Shown: one piece after another, positions 32,492-39,898 of the stretch | Position numbering within the stretch: the first letter of the stretch is position 1 | How the letters are laid out: each line of letters starts with the position of its first letter | NCBI RefSeq assembly: GCF_013870525.1 | Contig: NZ_JACBXD010000051.1 | Coordinates: forward strand, 1 to 57,158 | Origin: Amycolatopsis pittospori | GTDB lineage: Bacteria > Actinomycetota > Actinomycetes > Mycobacteriales > Pseudonocardiaceae | Length of the DNA: 57,158 nucleotides | Direction of reading: 5' to 3' | Program-made: the position numbers and the translations under genes | Notes under the pieces: model-generated | What the model saw: only the letters and a program-made list of their open reading frames with translations | The model's database searches: none | Told to the model about the DNA's origin: nothing

Positions 32492-32698
32492 CTACTTGTT
32501 GAACTTGTCCTTGAGGTCCTGCACGCCGCCTTCGGCGCGATCACGCAGGTCGTGCCCGGTTTCCTTGACCTGACCTTCGGTCTGGTCGGCGCGGCCGGAG
32601 TTCGCGAGGTCCTGGTTGTCGGTCTTCTCGCCGAGCTTCTCCTTGGCGGCGCCGATGGCCTGCTCGGCCTTGTCCTTCGCCTTGTCGAAAATGCTCAT
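32492..32698 (-). CDS. CsbD-family stress protein
   Basis: 68 residues, highly charged: MSIFDKAKDKAEQAIGAAK, then GQVKETGHDLRDRAE and DLKDKFNK. This is the CsbD pattern of Lys/Glu helices without hydrophobic core. Members are induced by general stress in Bacillus, and no activity is known. AAGGAGGAA precedes ATG 32698. Confidence 0.88.
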   Translation of the reverse strand: MSIFDKAKDKAEQAIGAAKEKLGEKTDNQDLANSGRADQTEGQVKETGHDLRDRAEGGVQDLKDKFNK

Positions 32699-32782
32699 GG
32701 CGGATGTTCCTCCTTCGACTGCGGCCACCGATTGCGACCGCCTGCCGACGGGGTACCCGGGGAGCGGGGTCCGACACATCTG

Positions 32783-33304
32783 TCACCCGGTGCGGTTACC
32801 CCGTTGCCCGTGGAAGAAGTCTTCGAGCAGGGCCGCGCACTCGGTCTCCAGCACGCCGCCGACGACCTCCGCGCGATGGCTGAGCCGTCGGTCGCGGACG
32901 ACGTCCCACAGCGACCCCACGGCGCCCGTCTTGGGCTCCCAGGCGCCGAACACGAGCTTCGCGACGCGCGCCATCACCAACGCGCCGGCGCACATCGTGC
33001 AGGGCTCCAGTGTGACGGCGAGCGTGCAGCCTTCGAGCCGCCAGCCGTCGCCGTAGATCTTGGACGCGGCTCGCAGCGCGAGGATCTCCGCGTGCGCTGT
33101 CGGGTCTCCGAGCTCTTCGCGGGCGTTGCGCGCGGAAGCCAGCGGAGTGCCGTCCGGTGCCAGGACGACGGCGCCGATCGGGACGTCGTCACCCGCACCC
33201 CGCGCCGCTTCGATCGCCGCACGGACGGCGGCGATGTCGGCGGAGGCGGCGAAGGAGCTCAGATCTCGTCCAGGATCTTGGCGAACTCCGCGGCGAATCC
33301 ACAC
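32783..33304 (-). CDS. tadA: tRNA-specific adenosine deaminase
   Basis: Cytidine/adenosine-deaminase fold with zinc motifs HAEILAL and PCTMCAGALV, and the TadA C-terminal helix (LEDFFHGQRGNRTG). It converts A34 to inosine in tRNA-Arg(ACG). The start is uncertain. GTG 33304 overlaps the upstream gene by 46 bp and adds about 15 unusual residues. CTG at 33261 would give a CTGA overlap and an N-terminus closer to homologues. The upstream gene encodes the usual TadA-associated protein, so the two are an operon. Confidence 0.92.
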   Translation of the reverse strand: MWIRRGVRQDPGRDLSSFAASADIAAVRAAIEAARGAGDDVPIGAVVLAPDGTPLASARNAREELGDPTAHAEILALRAASKIYGDGWRLEGCTLAVTLEPCTMCAGALVMARVAKLVFGAWEPKTGAVGSLWDVVRDRRLSHRAEVVGGVLETECAALLEDFFHGQRGNRTG

Positions 33305-33741
33305 CGCTGGGCGACCATCTGGAGTTGTTCGTCGGGGTAGAGGTCGACCTCGCCGACGATCACCTCGAGTTCGGCCCCCGGCAGTCCGAGATCGGTCAGG
33401 ATCTCCAGATCGCCTTCCGGCCAGACCGCGTCGTCGTCCTCGTCCGGGGGATCGACTCTCAGCACGTCGAGCACGTCGGCTGCGATGTCGTAGTCGAGTG
33501 CCGCGGCGGCGTCGGACAGCAGCAGCGAAGGGCCTCTGGGACTCGGCCGGACGATCACGAAGAACTCGTCGTCGATCGCCAGGAGGCCGAACGCGGCACC
33601 GGTCGAACGCAGTTTCCCCAGCTCGGTGATCGCAGCGTCGAGTTCGGCGAGCGCCCCTGGATCAAGGGAGCTGCACCGCCACCGACCGTCCTCCCGCACC
33701 ACGGCCACCGCGAACCCCGTGATCGGCTCTTGCACCGCCAT
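33259..33741 (-). CDS. tRNA adenosine deaminase-associated protein
   Basis: 160 residues. Two-part alpha/beta protein with GFAVAVVREDGRWRCSSLD, DDEFFVIVRPSPRGPSLLLSDA, an acidic stretch (PPDEDDDAVWPEGDLEIL) and a C-terminal helix (LQMVAQRCGFAAEFAKILDEI). It is almost always encoded directly before tadA in actinobacteria. Its molecular role is not established. ATG 33741 is chosen; GTG 33747 is an alternative. It overlaps or abuts tadA, so translation is coupled. Confidence 0.88.
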   Translation of the reverse strand: MAVQEPITGFAVAVVREDGRWRCSSLDPGALAELDAAITELGKLRSTGAAFGLLAIDDEFFVIVRPSPRGPSLLLSDAAAALDYDIAADVLDVLRVDPPDEDDDAVWPEGDLEILTDLGLPGAELEVIVGEVDLYPDEQLQMVAQRCGFAAEFAKILDEI

Positions 33742-33817
33742 GCGCACACCGTATTCCGCCCGTGTTCGGAACGCACGCACGGTGCGCCCGAAGCGCCTCA
33801 TGCGCCACTATCGAGAC

Positions 33818-35047
33818 ATGACCGGACCGACCGACCTGCCCACCCTCCCCGATGCGCGCTTCGCCGGATTGCTGGAAGAAGCCCGCGCGCTCCAAGCGAA
33901 AACCGTAGAGCTCCGCCGGGAGATCCACCGGAATCCGGAGCTCGGACTCCATCTGCCGAAGACCCAGGCGTCGATCAAAGCGGCCCTCGAAGGCCTGCCG
34001 CTGGAGATCACCGAGGGCAAGTCGACCACTTCGCTGACCGCCGTCCTGCGGGGTGGGAAGCCCGGACCGGCGATCCTGCTGCGCGGAGACATGGACGCGC
34101 TGCCGCTGCGGGAGGACACCGGCCTCGACTTCGCCTCCGAAGACGACGGCGTGATGCACGCGTGCGGGCACGACACCCATGTCGCGATGCTGGCGTCGGC
34201 GGCGCGGTTGCTCAGCGAGCACGTCGACGAGCTGGCCGGGTCGGTGGTGTTCATGTTCCAGCCCGGCGAGGAGGGCGAGCACGGCGCACGCCACATGATC
34301 CACGAAGGTGTGCTCGACGCCGCCGGCGAACGCGTCGAAAAGGCCTTCGGCCTGCACATCTTCACGCAGGTCGAGTCCGGCATCGTGCAGACGCGACCGG
34401 GTCCGATCATGGCGTCGGCGAACAGCTTCCACGTGAAGGTCACCGGCCGGGGCGGCCACGGCTCGGCGCCGCATCAGGCGATCGACCCGGTGCCCGCGGC
34501 GGCCGCGATGGTCTCCGCGTTGCAGACGATGGTGACCCGCAAGGTCAGTGTGTTCGAACCCGCGGTGGTCTCCGTCACCCGCATCGAGACCGGGACGACG
34601 ACGAACATCATCCCGGAGACGGCGTTCCTGGAGGGCACGATCCGCACGCTGTCCGAGCGGACGCAGGCGTTCGTGCGCGAGGAACTGCCGAAGGTGTGCG
34701 AGGCGGTCGGCGCCGCGCACGGTGTCCGCGTATCCGCCGAGGTCACCCCCGGCTACCCGGTCACGGTCAACGATCCGCAGGTCGCCGGGCGGGTGCTGGA
34801 GCTGGCGGCCGAGGTCCTCGGCGCCCGCAACGCCGAGGTCATGGAGAACCCGGTGATGGGCGCGGAGGACTTCTCCTATGTCCTGCAACGCGTTCCGGGC
34901 GCGTTCGCCTTCCTCGGCGCCTGTCCGCCCGAGGCCGACCTGGCCACGGTCGAGGCGAACCACTCGAACCGCGTGGTCTTCGACGAGGACGCCATGGCCA
35001 ACGGCGTCGCGATGTACGCCGCGTTCGCCCTGGACGCGCTGCGATAG
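33818..35047 (+). CDS. M20-family metal-dependent amidohydrolase (N-acyl amino acid/hippurate hydrolase-like)
   Basis: 409 residues. Metal ligands and catalytic motifs: LLRGDMDALPL (about 88-97), HACGHDTHVA (114-123, Cys116/His118), QPGEEGEHGA (148-157), HIFTQ, and the dimerisation domain with GRGGHGSAPHQAIDPV. It ends NPVMGAEDFSYV with the last metal ligand. Likely hydrolyses N-acylated amino acids. The true substrate cannot be read from sequence. There is no ribosome-binding site before ATG 33818 and CACTAT lies 6 nt upstream, so the message may be leaderless. Confidence 0.92.
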   Translation: MTGPTDLPTLPDARFAGLLEEARALQAKTVELRREIHRNPELGLHLPKTQASIKAALEGLPLEITEGKSTTSLTAVLRGGKPGPAILLRGDMDALPLREDTGLDFASEDDGVMHACGHDTHVAMLASAARLLSEHVDELAGSVVFMFQPGEEGEHGARHMIHEGVLDAAGERVEKAFGLHIFTQVESGIVQTRPGPIMASANSFHVKVTGRGGHGSAPHQAIDPVPAAAAMVSALQTMVTRKVSVFEPAVVSVTRIETGTTTNIIPETAFLEGTIRTLSERTQAFVREELPKVCEAVGAAHGVRVSAEVTPGYPVTVNDPQVAGRVLELAAEVLGARNAEVMENPVMGAEDFSYVLQRVPGAFAFLGACPPEADLATVEANHSNRVVFDEDAMANGVAMYAAFALDALR

Positions 35048-35080
35048 CCATTAGACAACAGCGTTGATTTAATAGGTGTC

Positions 35081-35551
35081 ATGAGCGATGACACCTTGGC
35101 CGTGCTGGCCGCGCAGGAGGAGCGCCTGGCCTTCCGCCGATTCGACAACGAAACGGCACTGGAACTGGGCCTCCACCTGCTCGCGGCGGCACGGGACCGC
35201 GCCCTTCCGGTGACGGTCTCCGTACGCCGCGGCGGGCAGCGGCTGTTCCACGCGGCACTGCCGGGCACCTCCGCCGACAACGACGCGTGGATCGACCGCA
35301 AGAGCCGGGTCGTCGACCGCTACGGACACAGCTCGTTCCTCATCGGCGAGCAGTTCCGCGCGAAGGGCACGACCTTCGAGGCCGACTCACGTCTCGACCC
35401 GGATCTGTACGCCGCGCACGGCGGCGTGTTCCCGGTGATCGTCGAGGGCGTCGGCCCGGTCGGCACCGTCGGCGTCTCGGGCCTGCCCCAGGCCGACGAC
35501 CACGCGTTCGTCGTGGAGCAACTGGAAGTCTTCCTCGACAGACTGTCCTAA
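35081..35551 (+). CDS. UPF0303/GlcG-like family protein (heme-binding-fold)
   Basis: 156 residues: FDNETALELGLHLLAAARDRALPVTVSVRRGGQ, then a strand-rich middle and VEGVGPVGTVGVSGLPQADDHAFVVEQLE. This is the UPF0303 signature, a relative of GlcG/HbpS proteins, some of which bind heme. Biological role unknown. ATG 35081 lacks a ribosome-binding site but has TTTAAT 7 nt upstream, so it is probably leaderless. A hairpin follows the stop. Confidence 0.85.
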   Translation: MSDDTLAVLAAQEERLAFRRFDNETALELGLHLLAAARDRALPVTVSVRRGGQRLFHAALPGTSADNDAWIDRKSRVVDRYGHSSFLIGEQFRAKGTTFEADSRLDPDLYAAHGGVFPVIVEGVGPVGTVGVSGLPQADDHAFVVEQLEVFLDRLS

Positions 35552-35562
35552 ATAGACTATCC

Positions 35563-35603
35563 ACGGAGTTGTCCACAGGTTGTTCACGTGTGGACAACTC
35601 CGT
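35563..35603. terminator. Perfect 15-bp hairpin after the UPF0303 gene
   Basis: Arms ACGGAGTTGTCCACA (35563-35577) and its complement (35589-35603), with an 11-nt loop. No U-run. It separates the gene from the chitinase promoter. Confidence 0.6.
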
Positions 35604-35640
35604 ACGACGGCGACAAAACCGGACGAGTTCCGGTTATTTC

Positions 35641-35670
35641 TTGACAAAGACCGTAGTGGTCTAGTCCAAT
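35641..35670 (+). promoter_or_regulatory. Chitinase promoter with a DasR-type operator
   Basis: A consensus -35 TTGACA (35641-35646) is followed by AGTGGTCTAGTCCAAT (35655-35670), close to the streptomycete DasR site (ACTGGTCTAGACCAGT). The site covers the -10 area, so the bound repressor would block RNA polymerase. DasR responds to N-acetylglucosamine derivatives in Streptomyces. That it acts here is inference. Confidence 0.7.
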
Positions 35671-35707
35671 CTCTGGTGTGAGGTGAACCACACCCGAGGG
35701 AGTCCCC

Positions 35708-36796
35708 ATGCGCCGGAAAGCCGCCGTCGGCATCGTTTTTCTCTTACTGGGCCTACTGATGCCCGCCACCGCGCGGGCCGCCATCCCGGCGCACGCCCTG
35801 GTCGGTTACCTGCACGCGAGCTTCGCGAACGGCTCCGGTTACACACGCATCGCCGACGTCCCCGACGACTGGGACATCATCGACCTCGCCTTCGCCGAGC
35901 CGACTTCCGTGACGTCGGGCGAACTCCGGTTCGGCCTGTGCCCGGCCGCCGAATGCCCGAACGTCGAATCCGAGGCCGAGTTCATCGCCGGGATCAAGGC
36001 GCAGCGGGAGAAGGGCAAGAAGGTCGTCATCTCCGTCGGCGGCCAGAACGGCCAGGTGCAGCTGACCACCGAGGCCGCGCGAGACGCTTTCGTCAGCTCG
36101 GCGAGCGCGATCATCGACAAGTACGGACTCGACGGCATCGACATCGACTTCGAGGGTCACTCGCTTTCGCTGAACGCCGGCGACACCGACTTCAAGAACC
36201 CGAAGACTCCCGTAGTGGTCAACCTGATCTCCGCACTGAAGACGTTGAGGGCCAAGTACGGCGACGGCTTCGTGCTGACGATGGCGCCCGAAACGTTCTT
36301 CGTCCAACTCGGCTACCAGTTCTACGGCCCCGGCCCGAACGGCAGCGCCGACCCGCGGGCGGGCGCGTACCTGCCGGTGATCCACGCGCTGCGGGACTCG
36401 CTCACCGTGCTGCACGTCCAGGACTACAACTCCGGTCCGATCATGGGACTCGACGATCAGTACCACACCATGGGGACCGCGGACTTCCATACGGCGATGA
36501 CCGACATGGTGCTCACCGGCTTCCCCGTCGCCGGCGACGCCGCGAACGTCTTCCCCGCGCTGAAGCCGGAACAGGTCGCGATCGGCCTCCCCGCGGCGCC
36601 GTCGGCGGGTAACGGGCACACGACACCCGCGGACGTGCGCGCGTCGCTGGACTGCCTGACCAAGGGCAGCGGCTGCGGCACCTACGAACCGCACGGCACG
36701 TTCCCGGCACTGCGCGGGCTGATGACCTGGTCGATCAACTGGGACAAGTTCAACGCCTGGGAGTTCTCGAAGAACTTCACGTCGTACTTCGGCTGA
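35708..36796 (+). CDS. Secreted GH18 chitinase
   Basis: 362 residues. Signal peptide 1-24 (LLLGLLMPATARA), then a single GH18 barrel with VVISVGGQNG and the catalytic DGIDIDFE at 142-149 (Glu149 as acid). Downstream motifs MAPET, VQDYNSG and MTWSINWD fit family 18 chitinases of the ChiC/ChiD group. No chitin-binding or fibronectin domain is present. GAGGGAG precedes ATG 35708. It is preceded by a DasR-type operator, so control by GlcNAc availability is likely. Confidence 0.93.
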   Translation: MRRKAAVGIVFLLLGLLMPATARAAIPAHALVGYLHASFANGSGYTRIADVPDDWDIIDLAFAEPTSVTSGELRFGLCPAAECPNVESEAEFIAGIKAQREKGKKVVISVGGQNGQVQLTTEAARDAFVSSASAIIDKYGLDGIDIDFEGHSLSLNAGDTDFKNPKTPVVVNLISALKTLRAKYGDGFVLTMAPETFFVQLGYQFYGPGPNGSADPRAGAYLPVIHALRDSLTVLHVQDYNSGPIMGLDDQYHTMGTADFHTAMTDMVLTGFPVAGDAANVFPALKPEQVAIGLPAAPSAGNGHTTPADVRASLDCLTKGSGCGTYEPHGTFPALRGLMTWSINWDKFNAWEFSKNFTSYFG

Positions 36797-36810
36797 CGCG
36801 AGCGGTCCGC

Positions 36811-36894
36811 GTGTTCGGCGGGACGGCACGCGTGACTGGACGGACGGCACGCGTGATTGGAGAGACGTCACGCGTGTTCAGACGGACGGCAAAG
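36811..36894. repeat. Four 21-bp imperfect tandem units (cluster C)
   Basis: Units at 36811-36831, 36832-36852, 36853-36873 and 36874-36894. The second unit is identical to the third unit of cluster A (GTGACTGGACGGACGGCA plus CGC). It lies 15 bp after the chitinase stop. Confidence 0.85.
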
Positions 36895-36963
36895 CACAAG
36901 GGGCCATCAGTCCATACATCCTGACTTTCAGGACATCCGGCCCATTGACGCCACCGTGCTAAC

Positions 36964-36975
36964 GTGACATGTCAC
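36964..36975. promoter_or_regulatory. Perfect 12-bp palindrome in a promoter region
   Basis: GTGACATGTCAC, preceded by TTGACG (36945-36950). The core ACATGTCA recurs across the start codon of the following gene (36994-37001). Probably an operator for an unidentified repressor, perhaps GntR-type. Confidence 0.5.
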
Positions 36976-36994
36976 ATCATATATCAGATCGGAC

Positions 36995-37918
36995 ATGTCA
37001 GTGGCGCCTCTTCCTAGCTTCGACCAGCGGAAACGACGGCTGTCCGGGGTCGTGGCCATCCCGGTGACCCCGTTCGACGTCCACGGCGCCGTGGAGCCGG
37101 AGGCCTACGCGAAGCTCGTGGACCGGTTGATCACCGGCGGCGTCGACGTCGTGACGCCGAACGGGAACACCGGCGAGTTCTACGCGCTGGACGAGGCCGA
37201 GGCCCGGCATTGCCTCGAACTGACGGTCAGGGCCGCGGCGGGGCGGGCGACTGTGGTCGCCGGCGTCGGCCACGACGTCTCGACGGCGATCCGCGCGGCG
37301 CGGCACGCGCGGGAGACCGGCGCCGATCTGCTCATGATCCACCAGCCGGTGCATCCGTACGTCTCCGCGGACGGCTGGGTCGAGTACCACCGCGCCATCG
37401 CGGCGGCGGTCCCGGAGCTGGGTGTCGTGCTGTACGTGCGTGACGCGAGGATCACGGGTGAGCAGCTCGCCCGGCTCGGCGACGCGGCGCCGAACGTCAT
37501 CGGCGTGAAGTACGCGGTCGCGGATCCGGTGCGGTTCGCGTCGGTGGCGCGGGACGCCGGGATCGAGCGGTTCGTGTGGATCGCCGGGCTGGCGGAGCTG
37601 TCGGCGCCGGGCTACTTCGCCGTCGGCGCGACCGGGTTCACGTCGGGTCTGGTGAACGTCGCCCCGGAGCTCTCGCTGGAGATGTTCCGCACACTGCGGG
37701 ACGGGGACTTCGGTGCGGCGATGGCCGTCTGGGAGCGCATCCGCCCCTTCGAGGAACTGCGGGCCGCGGACGGGAACGCCAACAACGTCAGTGTGGTCAA
37801 GGAAGCCTTGGCACAGCTGGGTTCGTGCCGTCCGGACGTACGCCCGCCGAGCCGCGCGCTGACAACCGGTGAACGCGAAAAAATCGCCGGGCTGCTCAGG
37901 AATTGGGGGCTCGTGTAG
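36995..37918 (+). CDS. Dihydrodipicolinate synthase/KDG aldolase family protein
   Basis: 307 residues, a DapA-type barrel. VAIPVTPFDVHG near the start, NGNTGEF (56-62) as the phosphate/carboxylate-binding loop, VVAGVG, and Schiff-base Lys172 in NVIGVKYAVAD. The usual Tyr motif YNxP is YVRD here (Tyr147), so the substrate probably differs from pyruvate/ASA chemistry of true DapA. More likely it is a sugar-acid aldolase or dehydratase. ATG 36995 lacks a clear ribosome-binding site. An operator palindrome lies 20 bp upstream. It ends at a strong hairpin. Confidence 0.85.
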   Translation: MSVAPLPSFDQRKRRLSGVVAIPVTPFDVHGAVEPEAYAKLVDRLITGGVDVVTPNGNTGEFYALDEAEARHCLELTVRAAAGRATVVAGVGHDVSTAIRAARHARETGADLLMIHQPVHPYVSADGWVEYHRAIAAAVPELGVVLYVRDARITGEQLARLGDAAPNVIGVKYAVADPVRFASVARDAGIERFVWIAGLAELSAPGYFAVGATGFTSGLVNVAPELSLEMFRTLRDGDFGAAMAVWERIRPFEELRAADGNANNVSVVKEALAQLGSCRPDVRPPSRALTTGEREKIAGLLRNWGLV

Positions 37919-37928
37919 AGCTTTTCTG

Positions 37929-37966
37929 ACCGTGTTCACGCCCGCCGAGGTGGGCGTGAACACGGT
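37929..37966. terminator. Perfect 15-bp hairpin, bidirectional
   Basis: Arms ACCGTGTTCACGCCC (37929-37943) and its complement (37952-37966). An outer pair TCTGACC/GGTCAGA gives an alternative fold. No long U-run. Confidence 0.65.
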
Positions 37967-37977
37967 GACAGGTCAGA

Positions 37978-38369
37978 GGTCGTGGCCATCGACGATCGCG
38001 GCTTGGCCCTTATGGGCGCCTCGGAGCGCGCCGTGAGGCGCGGCGGGCGGCTGCTCACCGGGCAAAGCCGGCGGGACCATGAACGCGAGGGAAACGATGT
38101 CTGGCCGGTGCTCCTGTCCCCGGTCGAACCTCGCGACCGGACGGAACCGGGGGAAGTTTCCCTCGATGCCTTTGACTGTACGCCAGATCGTGCTGGTTTG
38201 GTGAATTGCTTCCACCGGTCTCGCATGGGACGCTGGGAGAAGACCACGGAGCGCCCGTGGCGTGTTGTGGGCCCCAGTGTCTTTCTCGCCCCGAACCAGA
38301 CCCCTTCGGTGTTCCGAAACCCGTTGCTGGACTGACCACTCTCACGAAACCAGAACGGTGTGATCTCCC
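37978..38369. other. Intergenic region of about 390 bp, possible gene remnant
   Basis: No frame looks convincingly like a known gene. The minus frame 38215-37973 has mostly G/C-ending codons in its second half and ends IVDGHDL just before the 37929 hairpin, so it may be the tail of a decayed gene. Its upstream part has poor codon use and no ribosome-binding site. The right edge must hold the desaturase promoter. Confidence 0.3.
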
Positions 38370-39398
38370 ATGACCTCCACACAGACGAGGCAGGGAAGCG
38401 ACTTCGCGGAACTGTCCAAATTGGTCAAGGACGCGGGGCTGCTCGAACGGCGTCGCGGCTACTACGCGTTGAAGATCTCCTTGAACCTCCTCGCTTTCGC
38501 GGGTGGCTGGGTGGCGTTCGCGCATCTCGGGGACTCCTGGTGGCAGCTGTTCCTCGCCGCCTTCTTCGCGATGATGTTCACGCAGCTGTCCTTCATCGGC
38601 CACGACGCCGGGCACAAGCAGATCTTCCGCAGTCGCAAGGCGAACGACGCCACCGGATTCGTCCACGGCGGACTGACCGGGTTGAGCTACGGCTGGTGGA
38701 TCGGGACGCACACCCGGCACCACGCCAATCCCAACCACGAGGACGAGGACCCGGACGTCAACCTCGGGGCGCTGATCTTCACCAAGGCCCAGGGCTCCGA
38801 ACGGCGCGGCTTCCTGCGCTGGATGGCGAAGTACCAGGCGTTCCTGTTCTTCCCGCTGTTGCTGCTGGAAGGCCTGAACCTGCACGTGTCGAGCGTGACG
38901 GCGATCTTCCAGCGCGGCTTCAAACGACGGAAGCTCGAATCCGCGCTGATGCTGGCCCACATCGCCGCGTACCTGACGGCGGTCTTCGTGGTCCTCTCGC
39001 CGGGCGTCGGCTTCGCGTTCATCGCGGTGCACCAATGCCTCTGGGGTGTCTACATGGGCTGCTCGTTCGCCCCGAACCACAAGGGCATGCCGACGCTGTC
39101 GGCCGGGCACACGCTCGACTTCCTCCGCAAGCAGGTGCTCACCTCGCGCAACGTGCGCGGCGGCCCGGTCGTCGACTTCGCCCTCGGCGGGCTCAACTAC
39201 CAGATCGAACACCACCTCTTCCCGAGCATGGCGCGGCCGAACCTCAAGCACGCGCAGGTGATCGTGCGCGACTTCTGCGCGAAGCGCGGTATCGACTACG
39301 CACAGTGCGGCTGGGCGGCGTCCTACGGCTTCGTGCTGCGACACCTCCACGAAGTCGGGGCACCGTTGCGCGCCCCGGCGACCGCGGGTGCGCGATGA
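38370..39398 (+). CDS. Membrane fatty acid desaturase
   Basis: 342 residues with the three His boxes HDAGH (78-82), HTRHH (114-118) and QIEHH (278-282) that hold the di-iron centre, and paired hydrophobic helices at about 32-75 and 155-230. The third box with Gln is the front-end/linoleoyl-CoA-desaturase-like type. It would insert a double bond in membrane acyl chains using O2 and reductant. Two very small genes follow, the first with an ATGA overlap. Confidence 0.92.
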   Translation: MTSTQTRQGSDFAELSKLVKDAGLLERRRGYYALKISLNLLAFAGGWVAFAHLGDSWWQLFLAAFFAMMFTQLSFIGHDAGHKQIFRSRKANDATGFVHGGLTGLSYGWWIGTHTRHHANPNHEDEDPDVNLGALIFTKAQGSERRGFLRWMAKYQAFLFFPLLLLEGLNLHVSSVTAIFQRGFKRRKLESALMLAHIAAYLTAVFVVLSPGVGFAFIAVHQCLWGVYMGCSFAPNHKGMPTLSAGHTLDFLRKQVLTSRNVRGGPVVDFALGGLNYQIEHHLFPSMARPNLKHAQVIVRDFCAKRGIDYAQCGWAASYGFVLRHLHEVGAPLRAPATAGAR

Positions 39399-39574
39399 CC
39401 GCCGCCCGTTCTCTCGGCGACGTGGCCGCACCGGCCGCCGACGACCGCTGCTCGAGCTGCCCGCATCCGCTGTCCGCGCACGACGCGATCGCCCGCCGGT
39501 TCTGCACCGCGACCGCGGCCGGCGGGTTCAGCCGGGGCTGCACCTGCGCCACGAAGCCCGAAACAACCGAATAG
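39395..39574 (+). CDS. Cys-rich micro-protein coupled to the desaturase
   Basis: 59 residues with CSSCPHPLSAHDAIARRFC and RGCTC, that is five Cys and two His in the order CxxC-H-H-C-CxC, consistent with a small metal-binding knuckle. ATG 39395 overlaps the desaturase TGA by 4 bp, so the two are made together. The RGCxC ending is familiar from small actinobacterial proteins of unknown function. A redox or electron-carrier role for the desaturase is only a guess. Confidence 0.7.
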   Translation: MTAARSLGDVAAPAADDRCSSCPHPLSAHDAIARRFCTATAAGGFSRGCTCATKPETTE

Positions 39575-39583
39575 AGGATCACC

Positions 39584-39742
39584 ATGAACGCCGACACCGT
39601 CCCCGTCTCCCGCTACGAGATCCGGGTCGACACCGTGAAGAAGATCGTCAACGAACACACCGACCTCGACAACGAGGCGGCGTTCTCCCTGGCCGTGCAC
39701 ATGGTGCGGGCACTGGACACCGTCCCGGAGCCGGTCCGCTGA
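39584..39742 (+). CDS. Small acidic protein following the desaturase
   Basis: 52 residues: MNADTVPVSRYEIRVDTVK, then a helical part with NEHTDLDNEAAFSLAVHMV. AGAGGATC precedes ATG 39584, 9 bp after the previous stop. Codons are mostly G/C-ending, as expected for a real gene. No family recognised. It probably belongs to the desaturase operon. Confidence 0.6.
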   Translation: MNADTVPVSRYEIRVDTVKKIVNEHTDLDNEAAFSLAVHMVRALDTVPEPVR

Positions 39743-39846
39743 CACCGGCCTCCCGAACACTGTGGCCGGGGTTACTCGCGCGTTAACAACGCGTCAGCGA
39801 GAACCCTGAAGGCGTCAGGGAGGTGTTGGCGGAACGGCCGGGCCGG

Positions 39847-39886
39847 GTCGATCGGAGTTGTGCTGGCAGAGCACTGACCGATCGAC
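39847..39886 (+). promoter_or_regulatory. Two-tier leader hairpin before the decarboxylase gene
   Basis: Outer stem GTCGATCGG/CCGATCGAC (39847-39855 with 39878-39886) and inner stem GTGCT/AGCAC (39860-39864 with 39870-39874). GGAGG (39889-39893) begins 3 nt after it, so it could control translation. Confidence 0.5.
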
Positions 39887-39898
39887 GCGGAGGTAACC

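Noticed and set aside
36995..37918. Assignment as dapA
   Set aside because: The YNxP-type Tyr motif is replaced by YVRD and an operator suggests catabolic control, so the lysine role is not supported.
39743..39898. Lysine riboswitch upstream of the decarboxylase
   Set aside because: The leader is too short and holds a simple two-tier hairpin, with none of the conserved junction sequences.
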